Source of the DNA: a virus
Length of the DNA stretch: 50,906 nucleotides
Virus record (IMG/VR): IMGVR_UViG_3300005253_000221
Coordinates: 1-50,906 of that record
Strand: one strand, 5' to 3'
Shown here one piece after another: positions 9,021-17,994 of the stretch. A program made the position numbers and the translations under genes. Under the pieces are notes generated by a model. It saw only the letters and a program-made list of their open reading frames with translations, was not told where the DNA came from and made no database searches. Every line of letters begins with the position of its first letter. Position 1 is the first letter of the stretch.

Positions 9021-9182
9021 ATGAAGATCCAAGCAGATAAAGAGGCACACGCATTTACCAACACCTTGATCGACATGGTGCTCACAGGCACCAAGTTTAA
9101 GCAACAAGAACTAGTAGCGGTGGTTATATTCCAGCAGAGCATCAAACCGATCCCAGAGGACGCGGGCAAAGAGGAGAAATAA
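9021..9182 (+). CDS. small conserved-looking structural-cluster protein
   Basis: 53 residues. The ATG at 9021 is preceded by AAAGGAGACGAAC, which fixes the start; an upstream in-frame start at 8991 lies inside the fiber gene and has no ribosome binding site. The sequence is helical and slightly acidic at the C-terminus, with no Cys or membrane segment. It lies between the fiber and internal virion genes. Function unknown. Confidence 0.6.
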   Translation: MKIQADKEAHAFTNTLIDMVLTGTKFKQQELVAVVIFQQSIKPIPEDAGKEEK

Positions 9183-9183
9183 T

Positions 9184-10113
9184 ATGGCAGCAGAGATGCA
9201 ACTAGAAGACGGCAGCTGGGTTCCTGCATCTTCCCTCGTCAACACATATGTAGAGCCGGAACCAGAGCCTGGTCAGGCACAGCTAGAATGGCTGTCAAAT
9301 GATTCAGCCACTCGACAAGCGGCGATCCGCAGTCACTTTAACCAGCAGTACGATCTGATTAGGCAACACTCCCCGTACATGGGGATCAAGGCAGCCAATG
9401 AGATGATCACGCAGGCGCATCTTAGTGCGCAGCAAGAGTACTCCCAGGTACAAGACCAGGCCAACAATAATATGAGCGCGTTCCGAAGGATACAGGCGCT
9501 GGCCAAGCAAGGTGCTATAGCCACTACTGGCAAAATGAATCCAGAAAAACTCATGTGGCAGATGGTGGGCGGCGAGGAACTGGCCGAGGCTATGTTCCCC
9601 ACCGAGCAACGTACCGATGACCAGCATACCCGATTCACCGAGTCTACCCGACAGCGCGACATCCTCGAGAAGGATCTTGAAGGTTACCAGGTCGTAGACG
9701 AAGGAAAGTGGAACCCGTTCAAGACCAACACACAAGCCTTGCAAAAGTACGACCCGATATCCGGGGAGTATAAGACAGTAAGCCGGAAGGACATGAGCGG
9801 CAATGTTCTGATGGGCGAGCAGGAACGCGGACAGTTCCGCGCGATCCAACAGGCGCTGGCTGATCTACAAGGCATACGAAGAAACAGTTTCCCGGGAGTC
9901 ACTCCACAACAGAGGGCCGCTGCCAAGCGCATAGCCAACAATCAATCGCGCATTGGTTCAACGATAGCCAGCACAATAAGTGCTCACGTTGCACTGAAGC
10001 AACCAACCATCACCAAGGCTGACTTGAAGAAACAGTATAAAGAGATTTACCAAACGCAGGGGCCGGAAGCAGCGGTGGAATTTGCCAATACAAACCCCAG
10101 CTTACTAGAATAG
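9184..10113 (+). CDS. putative internal virion protein
   Basis: 309 residues, mostly helical and Gln/Ala rich. The N-terminus is acidic with a Pro-Glu repeat near residue 25, and the rest is long amphipathic helices. It starts one base after the previous stop (TAATATGG) and ends 11 bases before the large internal protein gene. Composition and position resemble ejected core proteins of podovirus-like phages. No catalytic motif is visible. Confidence 0.5.
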   Translation: MAAEMQLEDGSWVPASSLVNTYVEPEPEPGQAQLEWLSNDSATRQAAIRSHFNQQYDLIRQHSPYMGIKAANEMITQAHLSAQQEYSQVQDQANNNMSAFRRIQALAKQGAIATTGKMNPEKLMWQMVGGEELAEAMFPTEQRTDDQHTRFTESTRQRDILEKDLEGYQVVDEGKWNPFKTNTQALQKYDPISGEYKTVSRKDMSGNVLMGEQERGQFRAIQQALADLQGIRRNSFPGVTPQQRAAAKRIANNQSRIGSTIASTISAHVALKQPTITKADLKKQYKEIYQTQGPEAAVEFANTNPSLLE

Positions 10114-10124
10114 AAAGGTGACTC

Positions 10125-13100
10125 ATGCCTACACTCGACGAACTCAACACAGAGCTTGGGCTGGGACAGGGTGGTCCGTCGCGCAGTTCGTTCTTAGACG
10201 ACAGACCAGACCCGATCTTGAAGCTCAACGACGAACTCGGGTTAACGAACCAGCCCATGTCTGACAAGGCGTGGTACCAGAGGTTCGGCGGGGAAGTTCA
10301 GAAGGGATTCAAAGCGGGCAAGCACCAGGCCAAAGCGTCATTCATGGACGCGTCATTGAACCGGGGAGTAGGTGCCTTTGGCATCCTCCCCACCATGGCG
10401 CTGAAGAAGTTGTCACCCACGTTCAAGAAGTACACAGACGCCGGTTCGCTGGCAGCCAAGCTGGAAGCCAAGAAAGCGGAGGATCCCGAGCTGCAGCGTG
10501 ACCCGACATCGGGGGCATGGGGATGGGTAGGTAGTGTCCTAGGTCAAGCCGCACCTGCTATGGGTGCGGCGGCTGCGGCTGGCGTATCTGCCGGTCCATT
10601 GGCTGGTATCATGTCCATCGGTATGGTCGAGGGATACGGTGGCTACACAGAGGCGAGGCAGAGGGGCGTGCCCGAGACGCAGGCACGGGTTATAGGCGAT
10701 ATCACAGGTATAATCAACGGGGCACTGGAGGCTCTTCAGTTCCGCGTCGGTGTCAAGCTGGGTAAGAAGGCATTCCAGGCACTGAAGGCCGGGGCTACTG
10801 CCAAAGTGGCGGACAAAGTGGCAGCATCGGGTGGCAAGGGCCTGGCGAAGGAGTTCGCCCTAGGGGGGGCCAAGGAATCTGTGATCGAGGCCCTACAGGA
10901 ACAAGCACCGATGTGGCTACCCATGCTGGCCGGTGCTGGGGCCCCCGAGGACCCGGTCGGAAGGACCGGCGGGTCCGCATTGGCAGGGGCTACGCTTGGG
11001 CTGCTGCCTGGTGGGGTACGTGGCGCTGTCCAGGGACTGAGGTCCAGTGGGAAGGGTAAGAATTTGGGCGCAGCAGAGGGCGACACAGCGGCTCCTGCGG
11101 TGGACAGGGTAAACCAGCCGGTTCCTGAGATCAAGGCCCCCGACGTGGTTGCCCGCCAGGCAGCCGAGGATGCCGCTAAGATGGAGTTCTTCGGGATGGA
11201 GGGGCCATCTGAGGATGCCAAGAGGATCGTGCGGGAAGGCATGGACACACAGACCCTTGCCTCTCACGAGCAGCTAAAGGTTGGTCACGATATACCCAAG
11301 GCCCTGGGAATGACTGACAAGGAGCGACGAGATTTTATGGTGGCAACCACGGGGCAGAAGTCCATGAAGAACATGAACCCCTTCCAGGCCCAGTTGCTCA
11401 ACGACGCATTGTATCTGCTGGCGGACGAGGCTGGTATAGTGGTTGACATGATGCCGTCAGAGAGGATCTTTCAGGACCCTGCACACGCTGGCACTCCGCA
11501 ATTATACAACGCAGAGATACAGGGAGTGACGTTCATAATTGAGCCCGCCGCATTGGGCAAGCAGAAGATGGACCTGGAATTTGGGAAAATGGACCTGGGA
11601 CTGAGGAAGATGCAAGGTGTGATAAATAAGCTGGGCGGCGAGTCGTTACGTTCGCGCATGGCCGCGCGGGCAACGAACAAACCTACCAAGTCAATGGAGA
11701 AGTGGGCTGGGATCATGGATCAGCATGAAGAGGCGCCGGAGTTTCTCAGCCCTGAAGAGGTTGATGTGTTCAACTACTTCAGGACCATGACACGATCCAT
11801 CTTCACTAGGGAGAACGAGACGCGCGAGCGTATGGGCATGGACCCGATACCTTATCGGGCGAGCTACCTGCGACACATTGCTGAGGGACTGGCCGATGAT
11901 GTGCAGAACGGTAAGTACGACATCTCAGAGGAGATCAAGTACTGGTCGACCAAGCAGCCGGGCAAGAAGATATTCAACCCGATGGAAATGCCGCGTGCAG
12001 AATTGGTAAACGGGCTGGTGGCTGACTTCTCGAAGGACGTCATCAAAGCGACCCGGGCCATGATGTGGACCGGGCTTCGAGAGATCCATCTTAACGAGCC
12101 GCTGGCTTTTTTCAAGCAACAGGTAGACTTGCACAAGGCATTCTTGCCAAAGAAGACAAGGGTGTGGATGGAGGAATTCATAGCTACGCAGATCAAGGGA
12201 CAGCAGACAAGAACAGATGAGGAATGGAATGACAGGGTGAAGAAGTCAACGCCTGGCAAGATGATCAATAACATCCTGCACAAGTTTGGGCGTGACCTTG
12301 GCAACAGGCCGCTGACCAGTTTCCTATCGAAGCTGAGTAGACTGCAGATCCATGGCGTGATGGGGTGGCGACCGCGTCAGCTCATACGTAATAAGTTCCA
12401 AGTGTTGCAGAACCTGGCCATATACCGTACGCGGTCAGTGATGAAGAGCTATTTCCACAGTGATGAGACCCTGAAAGGTTTGATGGCAGAGAGCACATTC
12501 CTGCAGACCTACGAGGGATTGGAAGGATTGGACGGTGTGTCACTGAAGAAGTTGGCCGACGCTAATCTCAAGGCATTTCAGTGGACAGCTACGGGAAACG
12601 TAAAGCGAGCCATGAAGGTGGCCTACTATGACGCGCTCGAACTAATCGTCAAACCCAAGTATCAAGAGTACGGGTGGGCCGATCCTCAGCGCACTTACAC
12701 AGAGGAGAAGGGCTTCCTATATGACAGCGAGAAGGCAGTGTTGATAAAAGAGATGGAATTCGGGGCGGGGGTGACGCAGTACCACTACATTCCAATGGCT
12801 ATGCCAGCAGTGTTCCGGTCTAGGGTCCACTTGCCATTCACTAGGCTGCAGTCGTGGTGGATGAATTACTTTTTCAAGTTCGCCCGTGAGGCGATGAATC
12901 GGACGTTCAAGGGAGAGACAGGATACGGCAAGAAAGTACCGTGGAGCAGGCGGGCAGGCATGGCAAGGTATCTGGTTATCGGTGGTGCGATACTAAACAC
13001 CTTTGGCTACGCATCCAGTTATGCTTTTGGTGCGGCACCTACTGGGATACCACCGTTGGCTCAACTGATGCTAGGTATGTACGCCCTCGCATTTTCAGAC

Positions 13101-13322
13101 AACGAGCGCGATGTTAATAATGCAAAGTACAGGATGTATAATGCACTGCTCACGTTCATGCCGGGCTTCATGACCTTTAAGGACTTCAAGAAGTTCTACG
13201 AGACGGGCGATATCTGGCAGCTTATGTTCTATAACAAGGGTCCATTGTTCGGAGAGGGCGGCAGCTTGTCATCGGATGAATCGAGCGAGGGACGAACGAA
13301 GGGCACGCGGAAGAAACCATGA
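10125..13322 (+). CDS. large internal virion / DNA-ejection protein
   Basis: 1065 residues, the largest gene in the window. The N-terminus holds two copies of a short motif (L-x-x-L-N-x-E-L-G-L) around residues 7 and 32. Residues 130-330 are Ala/Gly rich with glycine-zipper segments that could insert in membranes (for example GAAAAAGVSAGPLAG). The remainder is helical with many basic and aromatic residues. A hydrophobic stretch near 930-1000 may be another membrane segment. The long multi-domain layout after the fiber gene suggests an internal protein that forms the DNA-ejection conduit. A lytic transglycosylase motif was not found. Confidence 0.55.
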   Translation: MPTLDELNTELGLGQGGPSRSSFLDDRPDPILKLNDELGLTNQPMSDKAWYQRFGGEVQKGFKAGKHQAKASFMDASLNRGVGAFGILPTMALKKLSPTFKKYTDAGSLAAKLEAKKAEDPELQRDPTSGAWGWVGSVLGQAAPAMGAAAAAGVSAGPLAGIMSIGMVEGYGGYTEARQRGVPETQARVIGDITGIINGALEALQFRVGVKLGKKAFQALKAGATAKVADKVAASGGKGLAKEFALGGAKESVIEALQEQAPMWLPMLAGAGAPEDPVGRTGGSALAGATLGLLPGGVRGAVQGLRSSGKGKNLGAAEGDTAAPAVDRVNQPVPEIKAPDVVARQAAEDAAKMEFFGMEGPSEDAKRIVREGMDTQTLASHEQLKVGHDIPKALGMTDKERRDFMVATTGQKSMKNMNPFQAQLLNDALYLLADEAGIVVDMMPSERIFQDPAHAGTPQLYNAEIQGVTFIIEPAALGKQKMDLEFGKMDLGLRKMQGVINKLGGESLRSRMAARATNKPTKSMEKWAGIMDQHEEAPEFLSPEEVDVFNYFRTMTRSIFTRENETRERMGMDPIPYRASYLRHIAEGLADDVQNGKYDISEEIKYWSTKQPGKKIFNPMEMPRAELVNGLVADFSKDVIKATRAMMWTGLREIHLNEPLAFFKQQVDLHKAFLPKKTRVWMEEFIATQIKGQQTRTDEEWNDRVKKSTPGKMINNILHKFGRDLGNRPLTSFLSKLSRLQIHGVMGWRPRQLIRNKFQVLQNLAIYRTRSVMKSYFHSDETLKGLMAESTFLQTYEGLEGLDGVSLKKLADANLKAFQWTATGNVKRAMKVAYYDALELIVKPKYQEYGWADPQRTYTEEKGFLYDSEKAVLIKEMEFGAGVTQYHYIPMAMPAVFRSRVHLPFTRLQSWWMNYFFKFAREAMNRTFKGETGYGKKVPWSRRAGMARYLVIGGAILNTFGYASSYAFGAAPTGIPPLAQLMLGMYALAFSDNERDVNNAKYRMYNALLTFMPGFMTFKDFKKFYETGDIWQLMFYNKGPLFGEGGSLSSDESSEGRTKGTRKKP

Positions 13323-13447
13323 ATGACCACGACCTACTAATTGAATTGAAGAACGATGTGTTGTGGTTGAAACGATACGTGGGTGCAGTTGGTGTGCCTA
13401 TACTATTAGCGTGTGCAAAGTTTCTCTTATTTACCACGCCTAGCTAA
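13319..13447 (+). CDS. 42-residue single-TM protein, possible holin (XhlA-like)
   Basis: The ATG overlaps the stop of the preceding gene (ATGA). The protein starts MNDHDLLIELKNDVLWLKRY, a short amphipathic helix, then one hydrophobic segment (about residues 22-39) and a polar tail. The arrangement of a coiled helix followed by one membrane helix matches XhlA/haemolysin-type phage proteins. It is the last gene of the late block and the only holin candidate there. Its end overlaps the convergent leftward gene by 21 bases. Confidence 0.6.
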   Translation: MNDHDLLIELKNDVLWLKRYVGAVGVPILLACAKFLLFTTPS

Positions 13448-13720
13448 CTGAGCACCCACTTGATAATCTAGCGGCTCGCAATCTCCTTGTTCGATATCGA
13501 ACTCGAAGGTTCGGGCCGCTTTTTTATTTGCCCTGTTCTTGTACGCGTGCATCTTTGCAGTTACATGCTGTACCGGACACAGTAGATACATCCCCTCATA
13601 TCCCCACAGGATGTTGGTCGGCTTGACGTTCATCCTCACTAGGTAATCCATAGAAATACGCTCATTTGGAAACGCGGTTCGTATGAATGTCATCGGTATT
13701 GACATAAGAAATTTCTTCAT
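13427..13720 (-). CDS. hypothetical protein, last gene of the leftward block
   Basis: 97 residues, start supported by GGAGCTGGAGAG upstream. The C-terminal half is basic and Arg/Lys-rich, followed by an acidic patch. It lies tail to tail with the rightward late block, overlapping the 42-residue membrane protein. No family recognised. Confidence 0.55.
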   Translation of the reverse strand: MKKFLMSIPMTFIRTAFPNERISMDYLVRMNVKPTNILWGYEGMYLLCPVQHVTAKMHAYKNRANKKAARTFEFDIEQGDCEPLDYQVGAQLARRGK

Positions 13721-13731
13721 CTCTCCAGCTC

Positions 13732-13935
13732 CTATTCTCCGTCCCAGTATATAATGCTTTGTTGCTCGGATAAAGGGTCCCGGGGATGTACGGCTAATCC
13801 TCCCTTAACGCAAGTGAGTACCCCATCGATCTCTTGTGTATCTATCCCTGCAGCTTTTACTATGGCGATCAACTTTTCAAGCGAGGGAAATGATTCACCT
13901 TTAAGGTAGTCAACAGTAACAAGCGTGATTTTCAT
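13732..13935 (-). CDS. hypothetical protein, 67 residues
   Basis: The start ATG at 13935 overlaps the upstream stop as ATGA and has GGAGCTGGAGAA before it. A longer in-frame start at 13968 lies inside the upstream gene and is less likely. The sequence begins MKITLVTVDYLKG and has a single Cys. No motif recognised. The sequence GGAGCTGGAGA also precedes the next downstream gene (13720), so the two leaders are related. Confidence 0.55.
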   Translation of the reverse strand: MKITLVTVDYLKGESFPSLEKLIAIVKAAGIDTQEIDGVLTCVKGGLAVHPRDPLSEQQSIIYWDGE

Positions 13936-14228
13936 TTCTCCAGCTCCTGCATGAACCGTTCTATCCATGCTACCTTGGTGTACCAGGCGCCGAGCTTCTT
14001 CTCAGCGTGCAGAAACACCAACCGATTGGTATAGGATCTCTTGCCCTTGATGACCCAGGCTCGTGGTGTACTGGCAGCGACTTTGATGCCGCTCATCTGG
14101 TACACCACACTGGCCACGTCTTTCAGCTTGTACATGGTTTCAAGATTCATTGAACTATGCTCCTTTGAGATTATGAAGCCACACCTTCGGCCCCACGCAT
14201 TAGTATACTTATACACGCCCGGCTTCAC
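13932..14228 (-). CDS. hypothetical basic protein, 98 residues
   Basis: Basic protein with many Lys and aromatic residues. It overlaps its upstream neighbour by 20 bases and its downstream neighbour by 4 bases (ATGA), so translation is coupled. No Cys pairs or membrane segment. Function not recognised. Confidence 0.5.
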   Translation of the reverse strand: MKPGVYKYTNAWGRRCGFIISKEHSSMNLETMYKLKDVASVVYQMSGIKVAASTPRAWVIKGKRSYTNRLVFLHAEKKLGAWYTKVAWIERFMQELEK

Positions 14229-14568
14229 TGTTGATTCTCCTCCGAGCCTTGGCCCGGTTCATGGCATACTGCCGCGGATGGTCACCGCCGGACAGGCCAG
14301 TGCGGCTACCTGCCCAGTGTTCCCACGGTATGCCGTCGATGAGGTGACTATAGGCTGCCCCAGCATTGTGGGGATGAATCATTATAATCCATTCCTTCTT
14401 CCTGCCGGTTACGCGAAACAACCACGAAGGGCCGGGGTGGTGGCCGCATACCTCATTGAAGTGACCGAGGCATTCCACCTCTCCTTCCTCCATCAACCTG
14501 TCCACTACTAGGAGTGGACAGGTCTGAAGCATGTCAAGTAGATCTTCTCTACCCAGGAAGTGTCTCAT
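14209..14568 (-). CDS. hypothetical protein with His/Trp-rich core
   Basis: 119 residues from the ATG at 14568, which follows the stop of the 27-residue membrane protein by two bases and is preceded by GGCGGGG. A longer reading to 14640 would overlap that protein in another frame. The sequence has many His residues (around 34-75) and a basic C-terminus. No known catalytic pattern was recognised. Metal binding is possible but unproven. Confidence 0.5.
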   Translation of the reverse strand: MRHFLGREDLLDMLQTCPLLVVDRLMEEGEVECLGHFNEVCGHHPGPSWLFRVTGRKKEWIIMIHPHNAGAAYSHLIDGIPWEHWAGSRTGLSGGDHPRQYAMNRAKARRRINSEAGRV

Positions 14569-14570
14569 CG

Positions 14571-14654
14571 TTACACCCCGCCATACAGCAACTGCATCAT
14601 TATGATACCCAACATGGAAAGCATTGCGATTATCCACCAATCAAAATACTTCAT
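14571..14654 (-). CDS. 27-residue single-TM microprotein
   Basis: The ATG is 2 bases downstream of the primase-helicase stop (14657), with GGAGTAATC upstream. The product is almost entirely one hydrophobic helix (WWIIAMLSMLGIIMMQLLYG). It is one of three 27-residue membrane microproteins in the leftward block. Function unknown; small holin-like, superinfection-exclusion or membrane-stress roles are possible. Confidence 0.5.
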   Translation of the reverse strand: MKYFDWWIIAMLSMLGIIMMQLLYGGV

Positions 14655-14656
14655 GA

Positions 14657-16987
14657 TTACTCCAGTAAATTATTAATGGCCCACTCATTCAGCTTGACGC
14701 CAGTGAGTATAGTGACGCGCCTATGATTATTGTCTTTGAAAGATTTCTCAGCGTGGGGCACATGCCCCAATAGCCATTTAGCAAACTGCTCTGGTTGAAA
14801 CGCCTTGCGTCCGCTGTTTTTGCACCAGGTACACCAGGCGCTGAACAGATTGTTAAGCTCCTCATGTTCATGTGGATTCACCACGCAGCACTCATCAGTA
14901 AACGACGAGACTGGAGACGCTATTGTTCTGAACTGATCCATGACCGGCTTGGATGATGGCGGGTCAGTGAACTTGCGATTGGCGCGCAAACGTCGCAGCC
15001 CTTCCAAGGCATAGTTTATGAGCGATCCGGTCTCTGCCTCTCTGACTACCTCCTGTTTTATAAGGGGGTCACTGTCGTAAACATGGCCACGCGGGAAGTT
15101 GAGTATCAAGAGTCTTGACTCCATAGCCCGTGAGTGGTCAAGGAAAGCGGGCAGTTCATTCATCGCCATACAAAACCGAATCATCAACTGTACCCGTGGT
15201 GAAATAGCTATGCCTTTACGATTGACAGGTACAGAGTCACCACCCGCCACCTGCAACATAAGCTCAAGAGCCTTGCTCAGGATCTTGGCCTGCGGATTTC
15301 GTACGTCTCCGAACATGCAAGCTAACTTACCGACCAGTGGCTCAAGGCCAAAGGAACCAGTAAGTTGCTCTAGGGTCATGGCGCTACAGTTCTCCTTGCC
15401 CATCATGCCTGCCCACATGTCAAGTATGGTTCCCTTGCCAGATCGAGGAGCACCATGCAACAGCATTATCTTCTCGAAACCGATATCGGTTGTCATCATG
15501 TAGCCTATCCACTCCCACACCAAGCTCACACTCTCTGAGTCATCGAACGTCTCAGACATGAAGTCTTCAACGAACTCGGACCTAGCGTCTGGGTCAAAGT
15601 CATAAGGGCAACAGGTCAATGAGAATAACTCGGGCGACGGCAGATGTAGCGTGACCCTACCATGATTTACATAGTCGTCTATGTCCAGGGCGCCGTTGTT
15701 GAACATGATGAGGTTGTTAGGTGGTATACCGTTGCTGCCGGGTACCCACACTGGAGGGTCATGTGTCACGAGGCACCATTTATTGAAGGTGGCTATAATG
15801 TCCCCAACTTTAGATCGTTGAGCTTTGTATGGCAATACCTTCTCCCCACCGTTTGGGTCTCTGTGTATATACTGCTTCCCGGTGAGAAATTTATACAGCT
15901 CGCCGTGTAGAACATCCGAGGACAGCCACGCATAATGCTTGCCGTTCCATTCGTACCAGTCCTTGTTATACAGGCGCAGTGACAATGACCCGCCCTTGTT
16001 GAACTCCTCTTTAAGGAATCGACTGGCAATGTCCAGGGCCTGGTCACTATCCAGTATGTGGTCGCCTACCCCGTCATCTACCAGGCCGTGTTCCTCCACG
16101 TAGGTCAAGAATTCTTCCCTAGTCAGACCACCAGTTACCCACTCACGCATGTCCTTAACACCCTCCGGTGGATATACTCGTGTAACCTTGCACATCTCAC
16201 GCAGAGCAACGTATGTGCTGTCCATGCCATCCTTGCCCGGGTGTTGCCGCTGCCCTTTCTTGTTGAACCCAGCATCATTTTCACCGATGAGGTACACCGC
16301 ACGACCAGTTAACGGCATGTCCTTCAGCATTTGGTTACCCGCTATGTTGCCGGGCTTACCAATTGCATTGAGCCCTATGCTCATAGCAGCTGCAGTATCA
16401 GAGAATCCTTCGACAATCAAGATCGGCTGATCATCTTCTATCTTCATCACATGATTGAAGCCGCCGAGATTTCGTTCCTTGTCAAGTATATGTAGCCATC
16501 CCAGAGAAAACTGACGTTTGCTCTTGTTAGTGATACACATCACAGCTGGCGGGCTGTCCGGGTCATCCCTGCTGACCATGCACCCCTTTTTCTTTCCGCA
16601 TAGAGGGCAGCCGTCCTTGTTGCTGGGATAGTCTCGATCATCCACGCGCATCCATCCATGGTTGCCGGGATTGTACCGTTTCACTGTCTGATTGCTGTCA
16701 GTATTAAATGCGTAGTAGAGACCATGCTTAGAGCCTGTCACACAGAACTTCTGTCCATTCTGGAACCGCCGCATTAGACCTACAACTTCACCCTTGGCGT
16801 TGCGTTCAGGCAGTATCCACGCATTCTCAGTATGGGGCTCGCCGTTCTTCATGCTGACAGGGAGGTATCCGACGTCTAGTGTTTCGAGAGGCGTGGCGAT
16901 GATGCCAAGCTCCTCCGCAAAGGCGCGGTACAAGCCCGACGTCATGTTGTCTCGGCATGCCTCAAATAATTGAGTAAGGGTTTTCAT
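14657..16987 (-). CDS. primase-helicase (TOPRIM + D5-type SF3 helicase)
   Basis: 776 residues. A zinc-binding segment (CPLCGKKKGC with a further Cys) lies near residues 130-155. A TOPRIM domain follows with ILIVEGFSDTAAA and VYLIGENDAG (around 195-245). After a D5_N-like linker comes an SF3 helicase with Walker A GAPRSGKGT, Walker B LACMFGDV and sensor MNELPAF. This combination primes and unwinds DNA at the fork. The start ATG has only a weak ribosome binding site inside an unusual structured leader (16994-17062), suggesting translational control. Confidence 0.9.
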   Translation of the reverse strand: MKTLTQLFEACRDNMTSGLYRAFAEELGIIATPLETLDVGYLPVSMKNGEPHTENAWILPERNAKGEVVGLMRRFQNGQKFCVTGSKHGLYYAFNTDSNQTVKRYNPGNHGWMRVDDRDYPSNKDGCPLCGKKKGCMVSRDDPDSPPAVMCITNKSKRQFSLGWLHILDKERNLGGFNHVMKIEDDQPILIVEGFSDTAAAMSIGLNAIGKPGNIAGNQMLKDMPLTGRAVYLIGENDAGFNKKGQRQHPGKDGMDSTYVALREMCKVTRVYPPEGVKDMREWVTGGLTREEFLTYVEEHGLVDDGVGDHILDSDQALDIASRFLKEEFNKGGSLSLRLYNKDWYEWNGKHYAWLSSDVLHGELYKFLTGKQYIHRDPNGGEKVLPYKAQRSKVGDIIATFNKWCLVTHDPPVWVPGSNGIPPNNLIMFNNGALDIDDYVNHGRVTLHLPSPELFSLTCCPYDFDPDARSEFVEDFMSETFDDSESVSLVWEWIGYMMTTDIGFEKIMLLHGAPRSGKGTILDMWAGMMGKENCSAMTLEQLTGSFGLEPLVGKLACMFGDVRNPQAKILSKALELMLQVAGGDSVPVNRKGIAISPRVQLMIRFCMAMNELPAFLDHSRAMESRLLILNFPRGHVYDSDPLIKQEVVREAETGSLINYALEGLRRLRANRKFTDPPSSKPVMDQFRTIASPVSSFTDECCVVNPHEHEELNNLFSAWCTWCKNSGRKAFQPEQFAKWLLGHVPHAEKSFKDNNHRRVTILTGVKLNEWAINNLLE

Positions 16988-16993
16988 GTTGCA

Positions 16994-17062
16994 CCGTAAA
17001 AGTTATGGGTGAGATGGTCAGATCGCACACGTCTGACGATTTTACGGCTACACCTCACCCAT
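16994..17062 (-). promoter_or_regulatory. interleaved inverted repeats in the primase-helicase leader
   Basis: In the 83-base gap before the primase start, CCGTAAAA (16994-17001) complements TTTTACGG (17040-17047). ATGGGTGAG (17005-17013) complements CTCACCCAT (17054-17062). The pairs interleave, so they are either mutually exclusive hairpins or a pseudoknot. An inner hairpin GTCAGA/TCTGAC (17017-17022, 17032-17037) sits between them. On the mRNA the first pair covers the only Shine-Dalgarno-like bases (ACGGTG) of the primase gene. Confidence 0.65.
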
Positions 17063-17070
17063 TGTTGCAG

Positions 17071-17994
17071 TTAACTAGCGGACTGGATCTCGGCGATGGT
17101 GCGTACTGCTATCTCACCCCACTGCTCATCCGTGAAGGCGTTGTCGTCGAAGTCTTCTCTGCCTATTACTGCGACCTCTACGTCGTAAAGAATCTTCTCG
17201 GCTACTGTATCGTCCATGTCTGCTGCAGCCTGAGCCACACAAATCGCGGACCAGGCAGTTTCACCGTCAAGGGGAGAGAATGTTACTACTGTCTTGTCCT
17301 TCGCACCAGGACGAGGTCTAGCCGGCGGTGTTCCCCCCTCTTTGTCAGACTTATCCTTGTCATCTTTCTCCTTGGCGTCGCGATTTTTCTTGGCCTTGGC
17401 TGCCATGTTGATCTGCTTCTGTTCTTTGCTAACTACGACTGGTTCCTTGGGTGCCGGCTCTTGCTGTTTGAGCCTGGACGGTGCCGCTTTTGCGCTAGCG
17501 GACTTGGCAGCCACTGCCGTACCGCCCCTCTTAAAAACGAGGGCATACTTCTTATCCAAGGCAGCGAGACCACTGTCATCCAGCACGACAACACCCGATC
17601 CCGGGATGGCATCAGCTAGGTCCAACCACTCCACTTTGAACGGATGCTTGTCGGCATAGTCGGGGTTATTATTCTCTTCAATGCGGACTTGAAACTCGAC
17701 CTCACTTACGTCGATCCGAGCCAGCTCTGAGAAGGAAGGTCCCTCCCATCCGAAAATCTTGGCGATCTGTTTGCAGATGCGCAGCTCTTGATCCTTCTTG
17801 CCACGCAGGCAGAAGAAACCAGAGTGTGACTCATCCATCTCAGTATAGTCTTCCCACTCTTCAGTGTCGGGGTTCCACTTTGCGTGGATGATGAAATCTA
17901 GGAAATACTGGGGCAGGCCAGTACTTGACTCGGCGACACCCCATTCAGTGGCCCTAGCCTTATAGGTTCCGTCGCTTGATAGTTTTTCAGGCAT
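17071..17994 (-). CDS. putative ssDNA-binding protein (DUF669-like region)
   Basis: 307 residues from the ATG at 17994, preceded by GAAAGGATC. A longer GTG start at 18012 would place that Shine-Dalgarno inside the gene. The N-terminal 150 residues look like an OB-fold/DUF669-type single-strand DNA-binding domain. They are followed by a long Lys/Ala/Pro-rich, low-complexity linker (about 170-230) and an acidic C-terminal domain of about 75 residues. It sits between the ATPase/nuclease genes and the primase, the usual place for an SSB. Confidence 0.55.
   Translation of the reverse strand: MPEKLSSDGTYKARATEWGVAESSTGLPQYFLDFIIHAKWNPDTEEWEDYTEMDESHSGFFCLRGKKDQELRICKQIAKIFGWEGPSFSELARIDVSEVEFQVRIEENNNPDYADKHPFKVEWLDLADAIPGSGVVVLDDSGLAALDKKYALVFKRGGTAVAAKSASAKAAPSRLKQQEPAPKEPVVVSKEQKQINMAAKAKKNRDAKEKDDKDKSDKEGGTPPARPRPGAKDKTVVTFSPLDGETAWSAICVAQAAADMDDTVAEKILYDVEVAVIGREDFDDNAFTDEQWGEIAVRTIAEIQSAS

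Noticed and set aside
13732-13968. Longer start (13968) for the 67-residue gene
   Set aside because: The ATGA overlap and the GGAGCTGGAGAA ribosome binding site support the start at 13935.
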